The position numbers were made by a program, and so were the translations under genes. Below, piece after piece: positions 6,767-15,427 of a stretch of 41,321 nt of DNA; the stretch's first letter is position 1; each line of letters begins with the position of its first letter. This stretch comes from Cytophagaceae bacterium. Its GTDB lineage: Bacteria; Bacteroidota; Bacteroidia; Cytophagales; Flexibacteraceae. Below the pieces are notes generated by a model, which saw only the letters and a program-made list of their open reading frames with translations, ran no database searches and was not told the DNA's origin. The DNA lies in NCBI GenBank assembly GCA_947441055.1, contig CANETC010000005.1, positions 1 to 41,321 of the forward strand. Reading direction: 5' to 3'.

Positions 6767-8569
6767 ATGAAACCATCCCTAAATCCTTCTGCCTTGAAAG
6801 AACCCCGCTTTTTGTTTTTCACAGGAAAAGGTGGCGTTGGCAAAACCTCGCTTGCCTGTGCCACAGCCATTCGGCTTGCCGATGAAGGCAAAAAAGTGCT
6901 TTTAATCAGCACCGATCCGGCCTCCAATCTCCATGATGTGCTGGAAACCGAATTGGGCCCGGACATCCGTAAAATCAACAAACTGCCAGGACTTTCCGCT
7001 GTGAACATCAACCCAGCAGCAGCAGCTCAGGCCTATAGGGAAAGGGTGATAAATCCCCTCAAGGGTTTGGTAGATGAGGCTGCGTTGAAAAAAACTGCCG
7101 AAGAACTTTCGGGTGCCTGCACCACTGAAATTGCTTCCTTTGATGCATTTGCCCGCTTTGTGGATGAAGACAAAAAAGCATCCGGCTTTAATCATATTAT
7201 CTTTGATACCGCCCCGAGCGGACATACGCTGCGACTGCTGGAACTTCCTGCGGCCTGGTCAGAATTTGCTTTAAAAAACCCTTCAGGGGCTACTTGTTTG
7301 GGTCCATCCAGTGCATTAAACAATAGCCGCGACCGCTACCAAAGAGTTTTAGAAGCGCTTCGGAATCCTGAGAAAACCTGCTTTTACCTCGTTTCCCGTG
7401 CTGATGAACATTCCCTGGCAGAAGCAGCCCGCAGCGGCAACGAAATGATTGCACTCGGATTTTCGCATCAGTTTTTGCAAATAAACGGGGTCTTCAAAAC
7501 AAGCCGCAAGGACGACAAGCTGGCAATGGAATTGGAAAAGCAAATGCAGAAGCGCCTGAAATCAATTCCCGAATCACTTCAGAAACTACCCAGGCAGGAA
7601 TTTCCCTTACTGCCTTATAACCTTCTTGGCTTAGAAAGGCTTCGAAGTTTATTCGACCAAAACCTACAGGAAAAACTGATTTCATTGGAGGAATCCAAAT
7701 TGGAGGTTCACCAATCGCTTCCAGATTTGGATGCATTGATGGAAGAAATCTGCGCTGGCGGCAACAGCCATGGACTTATCCTGACCATGGGAAAAGGCGG
7801 TGTCGGCAAAACTCTTGCAGCCTCTGCCATAGCCGTTAAACTGGCAGAAAGAGGCCACGAAGTGCTACTCACCACCACCGACCCGGCAGGACATATTGGA
7901 GATTTTCTTGGTGAGCTGGACGCGCTGCCTGCAGGACTGGAAACCGCGCGCATTCATCCAAAAGAAGAGACCCAAAAATACATTGCCAAAATTATGGCCC
8001 GCAAAGGACCGGGTTTGGATGAAGAAGGAAGGAAATTGCTACTCGAAGATTTGCAATCGCCCTGTACCGAAGAAGTGGCTGTATTTCATGCCTTTTCCAA
8101 TGCCATCAGCCAGTCGCACCGGAAATTTGTGGTGATAGACACAGCACCTACGGGCCACAGTCTTTTATTGCTGGATACCACCGGAACTTACCATAAGGAA
8201 ATCATGCGCCACATTCGTCTGGGCGCCGATAAAGTGCGAACGCCCCTGATGGCCCTCCAGGATAAAAGTTTAACAAAAATTCTACTTGTCGCTTTGCCTG
8301 AAACCACGCCCATGCACGAGGCAGCTGCACTTCAGGAGGATCTCCGCCGCGCCGGAGTAGAACCATTTGCCTGGATTATCAACCAAAGTTTGTCCATGCT
8401 TTCTGACTTAAAAGACCCGGTCTTAGTCGGACGAGCCGGAGCGGAAGTGGCCATTATCCGAAACATTCGCGAGCATCTCGCAAACCGAACCTTTGGAATT
8501 CCCTTTATGACCGGAGACCATTTGCTGCCGGCATTGTTAAAAAAACCGCATTTGGAAAAAGCAAACTGA
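6767..8569 (+). CDS. arsA: ArsA-type tandem ATPase (arsenite-stimulated ATPase family)
   Basis: This 600-residue protein has two homologous ATPase halves, like E. coli plasmid R773 ArsA (583 residues). P-loops GKGGVGKT occur at residues 20-27 and 342-349. DTAPSGHTLRLLELP and DTAPTGHSLLLLD are the signal-transduction motifs of the two halves. Cysteines sit at 118 (GACTTEIASF), 177 (TCLGPSSAL) and 433 (SPCTEEVAVF). These match by local context the metalloid-binding Cys113, Cys172 and Cys422 of R773 ArsA. The known role is to power the ArsB efflux pump with As(III) or Sb(III). No arsB, arsD, arsR, acr3 or arsC lies nearby, so the partner must be elsewhere or the role may differ (a GET3-like client is possible). 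It is divergent from the propeller gene at 4503-6614. Confidence 0.9.
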   Translation: MKPSLNPSALKEPRFLFFTGKGGVGKTSLACATAIRLADEGKKVLLISTDPASNLHDVLETELGPDIRKINKLPGLSAVNINPAAAAQAYRERVINPLKGLVDEAALKKTAEELSGACTTEIASFDAFARFVDEDKKASGFNHIIFDTAPSGHTLRLLELPAAWSEFALKNPSGATCLGPSSALNNSRDRYQRVLEALRNPEKTCFYLVSRADEHSLAEAARSGNEMIALGFSHQFLQINGVFKTSRKDDKLAMELEKQMQKRLKSIPESLQKLPRQEFPLLPYNLLGLERLRSLFDQNLQEKLISLEESKLEVHQSLPDLDALMEEICAGGNSHGLILTMGKGGVGKTLAASAIAVKLAERGHEVLLTTTDPAGHIGDFLGELDALPAGLETARIHPKEETQKYIAKIMARKGPGLDEEGRKLLLEDLQSPCTEEVAVFHAFSNAISQSHRKFVVIDTAPTGHSLLLLDTTGTYHKEIMRHIRLGADKVRTPLMALQDKSLTKILLVALPETTPMHEAAALQEDLRRAGVEPFAWIINQSLSMLSDLKDPVLVGRAGAEVAIIRNIREHLANRTFGIPFMTGDHLLPALLKKPHLEKAN

Positions 8570-8662
8570 GTCGACTGGCCTTTCCTTTATAAATCGGCCA
8601 AAGAACAGTTTGGGAATTTTGGTTTTACCTGAGCAAGTTTACAGGGGTAAATCCAGAAACGA

Positions 8663-9064
8663 ATGTCCTCCCCAATTGAAGTCGTAGCGGCCGTAATTCA
8701 GCATGAAGGAAAATACCTTTGCGTGCAGCGGGGAAAAAGCCGGTATGCCTATGTTTCGGAGAAATTCGAGTTCCCGGGCGGAAAAGTGGAAGCCGGTGAA
8801 ACGCAGTTGGAGGCGCTCAAACGGGAAATTTCAGAAGAGCTGGAAATTGAAATCCAAGCAGAAAAACTCCTGGTTTCTGTGACCCACCAGTACCCGGATT
8901 TTTCGATTGTGCTGCATGCCTGGCTTTGCCAGAGTTTTAGCAAAGAAATTCAACTGAAAGAACACATTTCAATGCAGTGGCTTTTGCCAAACGAACTACA
9001 CAAACTGGATTGGGCAGCTGCGGATTTGCCGGTGGTGGAGGCCTTGCATCCGGAACTTCGATGA
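8663..9064 (+). CDS. Nudix hydrolase, MutT/CTP-pyrophosphohydrolase-like
   Basis: A 133-residue Nudix protein. The Nudix box lies at about residues 40-62 (GKVEAGETQLEALKREISEE): G40, E46, R54, E55, E58 and E59 fit GX5EX7REUXEEXGU. The second consensus glycine is replaced by Glu61, a substitution outside the metal-binding residues. The N-terminus (VVAAVIQHEGKYLCVQRG, then YAYVSEKFEFPGG) resembles MutT and YfoO/CTP-pyrophosphohydrolase types, which remove damaged or excess nucleoside triphosphates such as 8-oxo-dGTP. Substrate cannot be told from sequence. It follows arsA by 93 bp on the same strand; 46 bp separate it from the next gene, so co-transcription is possible. No signal peptide is seen, so it should be cytoplasmic. 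Confidence 0.92.
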   Translation: MSSPIEVVAAVIQHEGKYLCVQRGKSRYAYVSEKFEFPGGKVEAGETQLEALKREISEELEIEIQAEKLLVSVTHQYPDFSIVLHAWLCQSFSKEIQLKEHISMQWLLPNELHKLDWAAADLPVVEALHPELR

Positions 9065-9110
9065 CCTTATTTTTTTCACTTTATTTGAAACTGTTTTAAC
9101 CCATATCTTC

Positions 9111-9836
9111 ATGAACATAGAAAAAATCCGGAATTATAATGTCCGCATGTTGGCGGTTTTATTGAGCATATCGGTTGCGGGAATTGGGCTCACATTTTTG
9201 CTGGGCCTTTCCTCGTTGATTAAAGTGTTTTTCGATGAAAAAAGGGAGATTAGCACTGACAGAAAAATTTCAATCGTCGATTCGAAGCCAAAAAGCCAGA
9301 CAACTTTTTCGGATCCCATACTCATTGACAGCGCAAGGCAGCTGTATGTTTATAAGATATCCGTTTCTAAAAATGAAGATGAAGATGCGTTTTTCAACCT
9401 TCTGCTTTTTGACGCCATCAATAAAATCTCCGTTCAACTTCTGGATAAGCCCTTTGCCGGTTCAGGACTAATAAATTTTGTAGCAGCTGGAGAAACTCTA
9501 CTTAGCTTCGAAGGCAGCGAACACGATAGCAACAAGGATGGCGAAATCACAAAATATGACCTGAAGAATTTTTACATTTATAGTCTCGAGAAGCGACAGC
9601 TGAGAAAGATATCACTGCCCAATGCGGGATTTATATCCGCCGAATCATTGGAAGGGCGAAAAGACTACATTATGCGTTTTATAGAGGACCAGAATAAAGA
9701 CGGTAACGCCGATTTATTCGATGAGCGGGCGCTGGCATACTGGTATGATTTTGAGCAGCAAAAGCTAAGCCCGATTGCAAGTCCGGCACTTCTGAAGGAG
9801 ATTGAAGACTTACAACCCAAAAAGACAGAAGATTAG
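9111..9836 (+). CDS. Hypothetical membrane-anchored protein with calcium-loop-like motifs
   Basis: I do not recognise this 241-residue protein as a named family. One hydrophobic segment near the N-terminus (about residues 13-38, MLAVLLSISVAGIGLTFLLG) looks like an uncleaved membrane anchor, leaving a soluble domain probably outside the cytoplasm. Two Asp-rich loops look like EF-hand or dockerin calcium loops: DSNKDGEITKYD and DQNKDGNADLFDE. The rest is mixed alpha/beta with propeller-like phrases (FYIYSLEKRQLRKISLP), as in proteins that collect key-value state. It sits between the Nudix gene and another unknown gene on the same strand. TAG is its stop codon. Calcium binding is an inference from loop spacing only. 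Confidence 0.75.
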   Translation: MNIEKIRNYNVRMLAVLLSISVAGIGLTFLLGLSSLIKVFFDEKREISTDRKISIVDSKPKSQTTFSDPILIDSARQLYVYKISVSKNEDEDAFFNLLLFDAINKISVQLLDKPFAGSGLINFVAAGETLLSFEGSEHDSNKDGEITKYDLKNFYIYSLEKRQLRKISLPNAGFISAESLEGRKDYIMRFIEDQNKDGNADLFDERALAYWYDFEQQKLSPIASPALLKEIEDLQPKKTED

Positions 9837-9900
9837 GAAGGGATTTTAGAATTCATCCACTTGAAAATCTGAGGCTTTTCTCAACCACACCTTCCCCCCA

Positions 9901-10416
9901 ATGTTTGAAGAACACTTTTTTAAAAAAGAATTCCTTGATAGCGATGAATGGGTGTTAATCTATGTCATCTTAAGTCCGGAAGTAAACTGGGACCCGCATC
10001 AGTATTTCAATTTTAATCCCAACAAAAGCCTTTGGATTATGGACTTAGCGTCCAATTTTTCCATCCTTTTCCGGGATGAGAAAATCTATTCCTCCAGCGA
10101 TCCGGAACACAATTTGGGAAGTCAAAAATTGCTGGCAAACAGCCTTCGGGAATTCTTAAGCCTCTTGCTGGGCATTGCTCAAATCATGGAAAGAAACTCT
10201 GAATGGAATTTTATTGATAAACCAAACGAAAATTTTGGCACCCTTAAGGAAGCGCTGATAAGCCGGAATCCTGCCCAGCAAATACTCGCTTACCAGGAAG
10301 GATTACATCTTATTTGTGGTGAAGCCCTGCCCGATTCCATCCGGTATTGGAAACAGCTTTTACTGACGGTGCTAGATTTGAAGGAGGAACCTTTTATGGA
10401 ATTTAGAAAGGCTTGA
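9901..10416 (+). CDS. Hypothetical protein, 171 residues
   Basis: A soluble protein with no signal peptide, no membrane segment and no motif I recognise. It is rich in aromatic residues (EWVLIYVILSPEVNWDPHQYFNFNP). Its predicted C-terminal half is helical (SLREFLSLLLGIAQIMERN, RYWKQLLLTVLDLKEE). It starts 64 bp after the previous unknown gene, so the two could be co-transcribed. The codon choice and base composition look like those of its neighbours. It is followed by the terminator of the opposing tRNA-Glu gene. I cannot propose a function; coding status is supported by length and by a strand layout that excludes overlap with any better candidate. Confidence 0.65.
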   Translation: MFEEHFFKKEFLDSDEWVLIYVILSPEVNWDPHQYFNFNPNKSLWIMDLASNFSILFRDEKIYSSSDPEHNLGSQKLLANSLREFLSLLLGIAQIMERNSEWNFIDKPNENFGTLKEALISRNPAQQILAYQEGLHLICGEALPDSIRYWKQLLLTVLDLKEEPFMEFRKA

Positions 10417-10447
10417 ATTTCAAATTGAATCTAAATCCCTATAAAAT

Positions 10448-10480
10448 CAAAAACCCCTGACGCTTTTCAACGACAGGGGT
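10448..10480 (-). terminator. Intrinsic terminator of tRNA-Glu
   Basis: On the minus strand ACCCCTG pairs with CAGGGGT (10474-10480 with 10453-10459) around a 14-nt loop, followed by TTTTTG. It lies 12 nt beyond the 3' end of the tRNA. Confidence 0.75.
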
Positions 10481-10491
10481 CACACACTGTG

Positions 10492-11730
<1,239 letters not shown>

Positions 11731-11762
11731 TCATTTGTTGCTTAATCCATAATAACTAAGCA

Positions 11763-11792
11763 GGGCTGCCTCCGGGTGGCCCTTTTATTTTT
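11763..11792 (+). terminator. Intrinsic terminator of gapA
   Basis: GGGC (11763-11766) pairs with GCCC (11779-11782), with additional weaker pairs inside, followed by TTTTATTTTT. It begins 33 nt after the gapA stop codon. Confidence 0.7.
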
Positions 11793-11815
11793 AGGCTGGT
11801 TGGGCAAAACCATTT

Positions 11816-12130
11816 TTATACCTCCAGAACTATTCCCGTACGGATTATTTCTGCAACAAATGGATTTTCATCAGGCGTATCGCAAGCTTGGAAGGTATGT
11901 AATTCAATCTTTGGATAGGGCCTTAGAACAGGAAGAATTTTCTCATAATCCAAGGCCAAGGGTCCTGTAAATCGCTCATCCCAAACAGCAAGGTCAATAT
12001 CAGAATATTCGTGCTGGCGGCCGCTAACCATGGAACCAAATAGTATGGCCATTGAAGGCGAAAAACCAAAATTCTTCAAATCAAGAAGGAAATTATTCGC
12101 TTCCCTTATGGCAGCCTTTCGAGTAAGCAT
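11816..12130 (-). CDS. Minimal nucleotidyltransferase (MNT), probable antitoxin of a HEPN/MNT pair
   Basis: A 104-residue protein with the minimal nucleotidyltransferase motif GSX10DXD: GSMVSGRQHEYSDIDLAVWD fits exactly, in the usual place (about residues 32-45). It is the pol-beta-type fold without extra domains, the size of MntA antitoxins. Known MntA proteins AMPylate their HEPN partner and so silence its RNase activity. Here the gene overlaps the 3' end of the HEPN gene by 25 nt, and both are on the minus strand with HEPN first. The gene is bounded downstream by the gapA terminator. The third catalytic Asp is not obvious to me (a candidate lies in KIELHTFQACD). Function as an antitoxin is inferred from family and pairing. 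Confidence 0.85.
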   Translation of the reverse strand: MLTRKAAIREANNFLLDLKNFGFSPSMAILFGSMVSGRQHEYSDIDLAVWDERFTGPLALDYEKILPVLRPYPKIELHTFQACDTPDENPFVAEIIRTGIVLEV

Positions 12131-12498
12131 TGGCGTATCTCTTCAACTTTGGGTAATCGCTCCTGAACATATTCCTTGGTATAGGAACGGGCTAATTTTT
12201 GCCTGTAATCCTGATAGCGACCTTCAATGTTCCAAGTTGTAAGCAGCTTTAGCAGATCAATTTGATTACCATCAAGGTTGATTTCAGTTTGTGCAAACAG
12301 ACTTTCGAGGTTGTGAGTCAAAGGCGGAAATGATTCTTCATTATCAAAAATCCAATTTGCCTTTAGCAATTTCTCTATTGACAAATGAAAGAAGAATAAG
12401 GCTTGAACAATATAGCGGGACTCAAGTAAACTACAAGCCGCATTCCAATCCGATTCGGAGGATTTCTTCCAATATTGAATATGTTCCTGAATGGTCAT
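12106..12498 (-). CDS. HEPN domain protein, probable toxin of a HEPN/MNT pair
   Basis: About 130 helical residues of the HEPN (PF05168) type: an opening EHIQYWKKSSESDWNAACSLL, the core FFFHLSIEKLLKA, then THNLESL and RYQDYRQKLA. The classical RNase motif Rx4-6H of HEPN toxins is not seen; the conserved pair appears instead to be TH.L and RY.D, as in the larger group of minimal HEPN proteins. The start is set at ATG 12498, where family similarity begins; ATGs at 12504 and 12528 are possible. It precedes the MNT gene with a 25-nt overlap, pointing to coupled translation. This may be a toxin, or a non-RNase HEPN such as those of unclear function paired with MNT. Confidence 0.85.
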   Translation of the reverse strand: MTIQEHIQYWKKSSESDWNAACSLLESRYIVQALFFFHLSIEKLLKANWIFDNEESFPPLTHNLESLFAQTEINLDGNQIDLLKLLTTWNIEGRYQDYRQKLARSYTKEYVQERLPKVEEIRQCLLERLP

Positions 12499-12630
12499 TG
12501 GCATAAGGCGAAAATACAATTTATCCATAAAAAAATCGCCTTCCCCTCGTATTTAGTCATTTTTTTATCTGCTTAGATCCACCTACCCGCCAAACAAATG
12601 CCCATATTTGGGGGTTGTTATCCTTCTGAA

Positions 12631-13029
12631 ATGACAATTACGCTCAACACACCAGCCCTGCTTTTTCCGGCTCTAAGCTTGATTATGCTGGCTTATACCA
12701 ACCGTTTTCTGGCACTTGGATCGCTCATCCGAAATATGCACAAGGAGTACGAGGCAGACCATGATGAAAGGAGAATCGGACAAATAAAAAACCTTCGGCA
12801 CCGCCTGCACCTGATTCGAGATATGCAAGTGCTCGGGGTTCTGAGCCTGACCGCCTGCGTACTTTGCATGGCCTTTATTTTTTTCGGACTTAATTCAGCA
12901 GCTCAATGGATTTTTGGGGCCAGCCTTTTGCTTTTGGCAGGGTCTTTGATGCTGTCCGTTTACGAAATCCTGATTTCCACCACAGCCCTCAACATCCAGT
13001 TGCAGGACTTTCAGAAAGGAGGCAAATGA
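12631..13029 (+). CDS. DUF2721 membrane protein
   Basis: A 132-residue protein with three predicted membrane helices. The first is ALLFPALSLIMLAYTNRFLAL; the next two (VLGVLSLTACVLCMAFIFFGL and IFGASLLLLAGSLMLSVYEIL) follow a charged cytoplasmic loop (KEYEADHDERRIGQIKNLRHR). The phrase AYTNRF...L..LIR is the DUF2721 signature. No biochemical function is known for the family. I chose the ATG at 12631; the ORF extends to an ATG at 12598 with a peptide (MPIFGGCYPSE) that does not look conserved. It stops 19 bp before bshA, so the two may be co-transcribed. Confidence 0.85.
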   Translation: MTITLNTPALLFPALSLIMLAYTNRFLALGSLIRNMHKEYEADHDERRIGQIKNLRHRLHLIRDMQVLGVLSLTACVLCMAFIFFGLNSAAQWIFGASLLLLAGSLMLSVYEILISTTALNIQLQDFQKGGK

Positions 13030-13048
13030 CGAACAAACTTTACTCAAT

Positions 13049-14173
13049 ATGCGCATAGGAATAGTATGCTACCCCACTTTCGGAGGATCCGGCGTGGTGG
13101 CCACCGAACTTGGTAAAGGATTGGCCGACAAGGGACACCAAATACATTTTATCACCTACAACCAGCCACAGCGCCTGGACTTCCTCAACGAAAATGTGTT
13201 TTTCCATGAGGTTCGGTTTGAGCATTATCCGCTATTTGAATACCCGCCTTATGAAACCGCACTTGCCTCCAAAATGGTGGATGTGGTAAAACATGAGCAG
13301 TTGGATCTTCTGCATGTTCACTATGCGATTCCACATGCCTCAGCCGCATATATGGCCCGGCAGATTCTGGCTTCAGAAGGAATCAAAATTCCCATCATCA
13401 CAACCCTGCACGGAACCGATATCACCTTGGTGGGAAAAGACCCAGGATTTGAACCAGTGGTCACTTTTTCCATCAACCAGTCTGATGGTGTTACAGCAGT
13501 TTCGGCCAATCTTGCTGCCGAAACAAGAGACACTTTTCACATTTCCAGGCACATTGAAGTAATCCCCAACTTCATTGATTTGTCGCGTTTCAGAAAGCAT
13601 GCCAAAGAACATTTTCGCCTGGCCATTTGCCCGGCAGGAGAGAAATTGCTGGTGCACACTTCCAATTTCAGAAAGGTAAAACGCATTGGGGATGTATTGC
13701 AGATGTTCGCCCTTTTGAGAAAAGAAATTCCAGCCAAACTACTTCTGGTGGGGGATGGCCCCGAAAGGCAGAAGATGGAAATTCTTAGCCGTGAACTTCA
13801 TCTCGAACAGGATGTGCGATTCCTTGGGAAACTCGATGCAGTGGAAGAACTTCTTTCGGTTTGTGACTTGTTTGTAATGCCATCAGAAAAAGAGAGTTTT
13901 GGTCTGGCAGCCCTCGAAGCCATGGCTTGTGAGGTGCCTGTTATTTCCAGCAACACCGGCGGCCTTCCGGAGCTCGTAATTCAAGGTAAAAATGGATTTA
14001 TGAGTGATGTTGGGGATGTGAATGACATGGCAAAAAATGCCTTGTTTATCCTCAGGGAAGAAAACCTGCCAGCTTTTAAAGCGGCTGCCCTGGAAAGAGC
14101 CAAGGAATTTGACATCCACAGAATTCTTCCTCTTTATGAGGCTTTTTATGAACACATCTGTTTCAAAAGCTAG
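13049..14173 (+). CDS. bshA: N-acetyl-alpha-D-glucosaminyl L-malate synthase (bacillithiol biosynthesis)
   Basis: It joins UDP-GlcNAc and L-malate, the first step of bacillithiol synthesis, in the cytoplasm. The GT4 glycosyltransferase starts with the BshA-typical MRIGIVCYPTFGGSGVVATELG, followed by HFITYNQPQRL and the LLHVHYAIPHASAAYMAR substrate-binding segment. The C-terminal nucleotide-sugar domain has NFRKVKRIGDVL and the EX7E-type PSEKESFGLAALEAMACE. At 374 residues it has the normal length. The other bacillithiol genes (bshB, bshC) are not in this window, which is common in Bacteroidota. The stop is TAG. It lies 39 bp upstream of the mutase subunit gene. Confidence 0.95.
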   Translation: MRIGIVCYPTFGGSGVVATELGKGLADKGHQIHFITYNQPQRLDFLNENVFFHEVRFEHYPLFEYPPYETALASKMVDVVKHEQLDLLHVHYAIPHASAAYMARQILASEGIKIPIITTLHGTDITLVGKDPGFEPVVTFSINQSDGVTAVSANLAAETRDTFHISRHIEVIPNFIDLSRFRKHAKEHFRLAICPAGEKLLVHTSNFRKVKRIGDVLQMFALLRKEIPAKLLLVGDGPERQKMEILSRELHLEQDVRFLGKLDAVEELLSVCDLFVMPSEKESFGLAALEAMACEVPVISSNTGGLPELVIQGKNGFMSDVGDVNDMAKNALFILREENLPAFKAAALERAKEFDIHRILPLYEAFYEHICFKS

Positions 14174-14212
14174 TCTGTTTTGGCTTAATTGCAAGTTCTC
14201 TACAACGCGACC

Positions 14213-15427
14213 ATGACAAGCACCAATGCCCTCTCCCCTGCTTTGGAGAACTGGAAAAAAAAACTGGAATCTGACAGCCGAAATCCAATCCGTCTGGAAG
14301 ATTTGCAATGGCAACTTCCTGAAGAAATTCGCCTAAATCCGCTTTATGATGCCGGAAGTCTGGGTCCGGAACACGCCTATTTAAAGGATTTTCACCAGCA
14401 CTGGAAACAGGAAAAACCAATGTGGAAACCTGTTTTTAAAGTCTCCGCTTTACCAACCTCAAATCTTTCTGAAAACGAAATCGCCGAAGCTGAAAAACTG
14501 GGATTTGTGGCTTGGTCAGGAATTCCAGCAGAATGCAAAAACCTCTTGCCTGCAGAGCCGGAGTTTCTGGACGACCCGATTGTGGAGAGTCTTTGTGCTG
14601 GGAAATGGACAGACGAGTACAAAAAGTTGATGGAGGAGCAAAACCTCAATTCCATTCAAATTCATGCATCGGCGTTTCACAATGCCGGAGCCAATGCCAT
14701 TGAGGATTTGGCTTTTGCCTTGCTTGTGGCAGAGCAATACCGCAGTTTGATTGGAAATGAACGATTTTCTGAACTGGTTGTCAATGCCACAATTCACTTA
14801 GGAACAAGCACCTCCTTTTTTCTTGAAATCGCCCGTTTCCGAGCAATGCGCTTGCTGTGGATGAATTTCTGCGACCAAAACGGCGCCGGAAAACTAGCTG
14901 GGAATATTCAGGGAGAAACCTCTCTGGTTACATGGAGTCACAGCGACCCAGACACAAATCTCCTTCGCCATACTTCCTCTATGATGTCGGCGATAATGGG
15001 AGGAGCAGACAGCATTCTGGCTCATCCGCATACACTTGAACTTGCACTCGCTTCCGATGCCATTCGCCAATCTGTCAACATTGGGCATCTGGCACTGGAA
15101 GAAGCCCATCTTGGCGAGGCCTTTGATCCGGGTTCAGGAAGCTATCTGATTGAAATTCTAAGCCATGAACTTGCCCAAAAGGCATGGAAACTATTCTGCA
15201 AGTGGCAAGAAATGCCTTTTGTTGATGCTGTGGAATCTGGCTTTTTCTCAAAAACAGCTGAAGCTTCCGCCGAAATCCTCAAAGAAAAATATGCTTCAGG
15301 CAAATTGGTGATGACAGGAGTAAACCGACACCCATCAGATTTGGCCAGAAAAAGTCCGGCATTCCCGAAGCAAAACCAATCAGAAACCGACTTTCCGGCT
15401 TTAAAAACCTTGTTTCTGGATGCCTGA
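14213..15427 (+). CDS. mutA: Methylmalonyl-CoA mutase small (beta) subunit
   Basis: It pairs with the large catalytic subunit to interconvert methylmalonyl-CoA and succinyl-CoA. This subunit has no cobalamin-binding C-terminal domain. The TIM-barrel signature is visible in IHASAFHNAGANAIEDLAFAL, NIQGETSLVTWSHSDPDTNLLRHTSSMMSAIMGGADSI and SVNIGHLALEEAHLGEAFDPGSGSYLIE. About 404 residues, like the short beta subunits of Bacteroidota rather than the ~630-residue MutA of actinobacteria, so it is not a truncation. The chosen ATG is at 14213. The stop overlaps folP by 8 nt. The large subunit is not in the window. The CDS could also be called the mutase beta subunit of the same complex. Confidence 0.92.
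   Translation: MTSTNALSPALENWKKKLESDSRNPIRLEDLQWQLPEEIRLNPLYDAGSLGPEHAYLKDFHQHWKQEKPMWKPVFKVSALPTSNLSENEIAEAEKLGFVAWSGIPAECKNLLPAEPEFLDDPIVESLCAGKWTDEYKKLMEEQNLNSIQIHASAFHNAGANAIEDLAFALLVAEQYRSLIGNERFSELVVNATIHLGTSTSFFLEIARFRAMRLLWMNFCDQNGAGKLAGNIQGETSLVTWSHSDPDTNLLRHTSSMMSAIMGGADSILAHPHTLELALASDAIRQSVNIGHLALEEAHLGEAFDPGSGSYLIEILSHELAQKAWKLFCKWQEMPFVDAVESGFFSKTAEASAEILKEKYASGKLVMTGVNRHPSDLARKSPAFPKQNQSETDFPALKTLFLDA

Noticed and set aside
8577-8606. Possible terminator hairpin after arsA (GGCC arms)
   Set aside because: The arms are short and no run of T follows on either strand.
14213-15427. Mutase subunit as a truncated gene
   Set aside because: Bacteroidota small subunits of this short type lack the B12 domain, and the frame ends in a normal overlap with folP.
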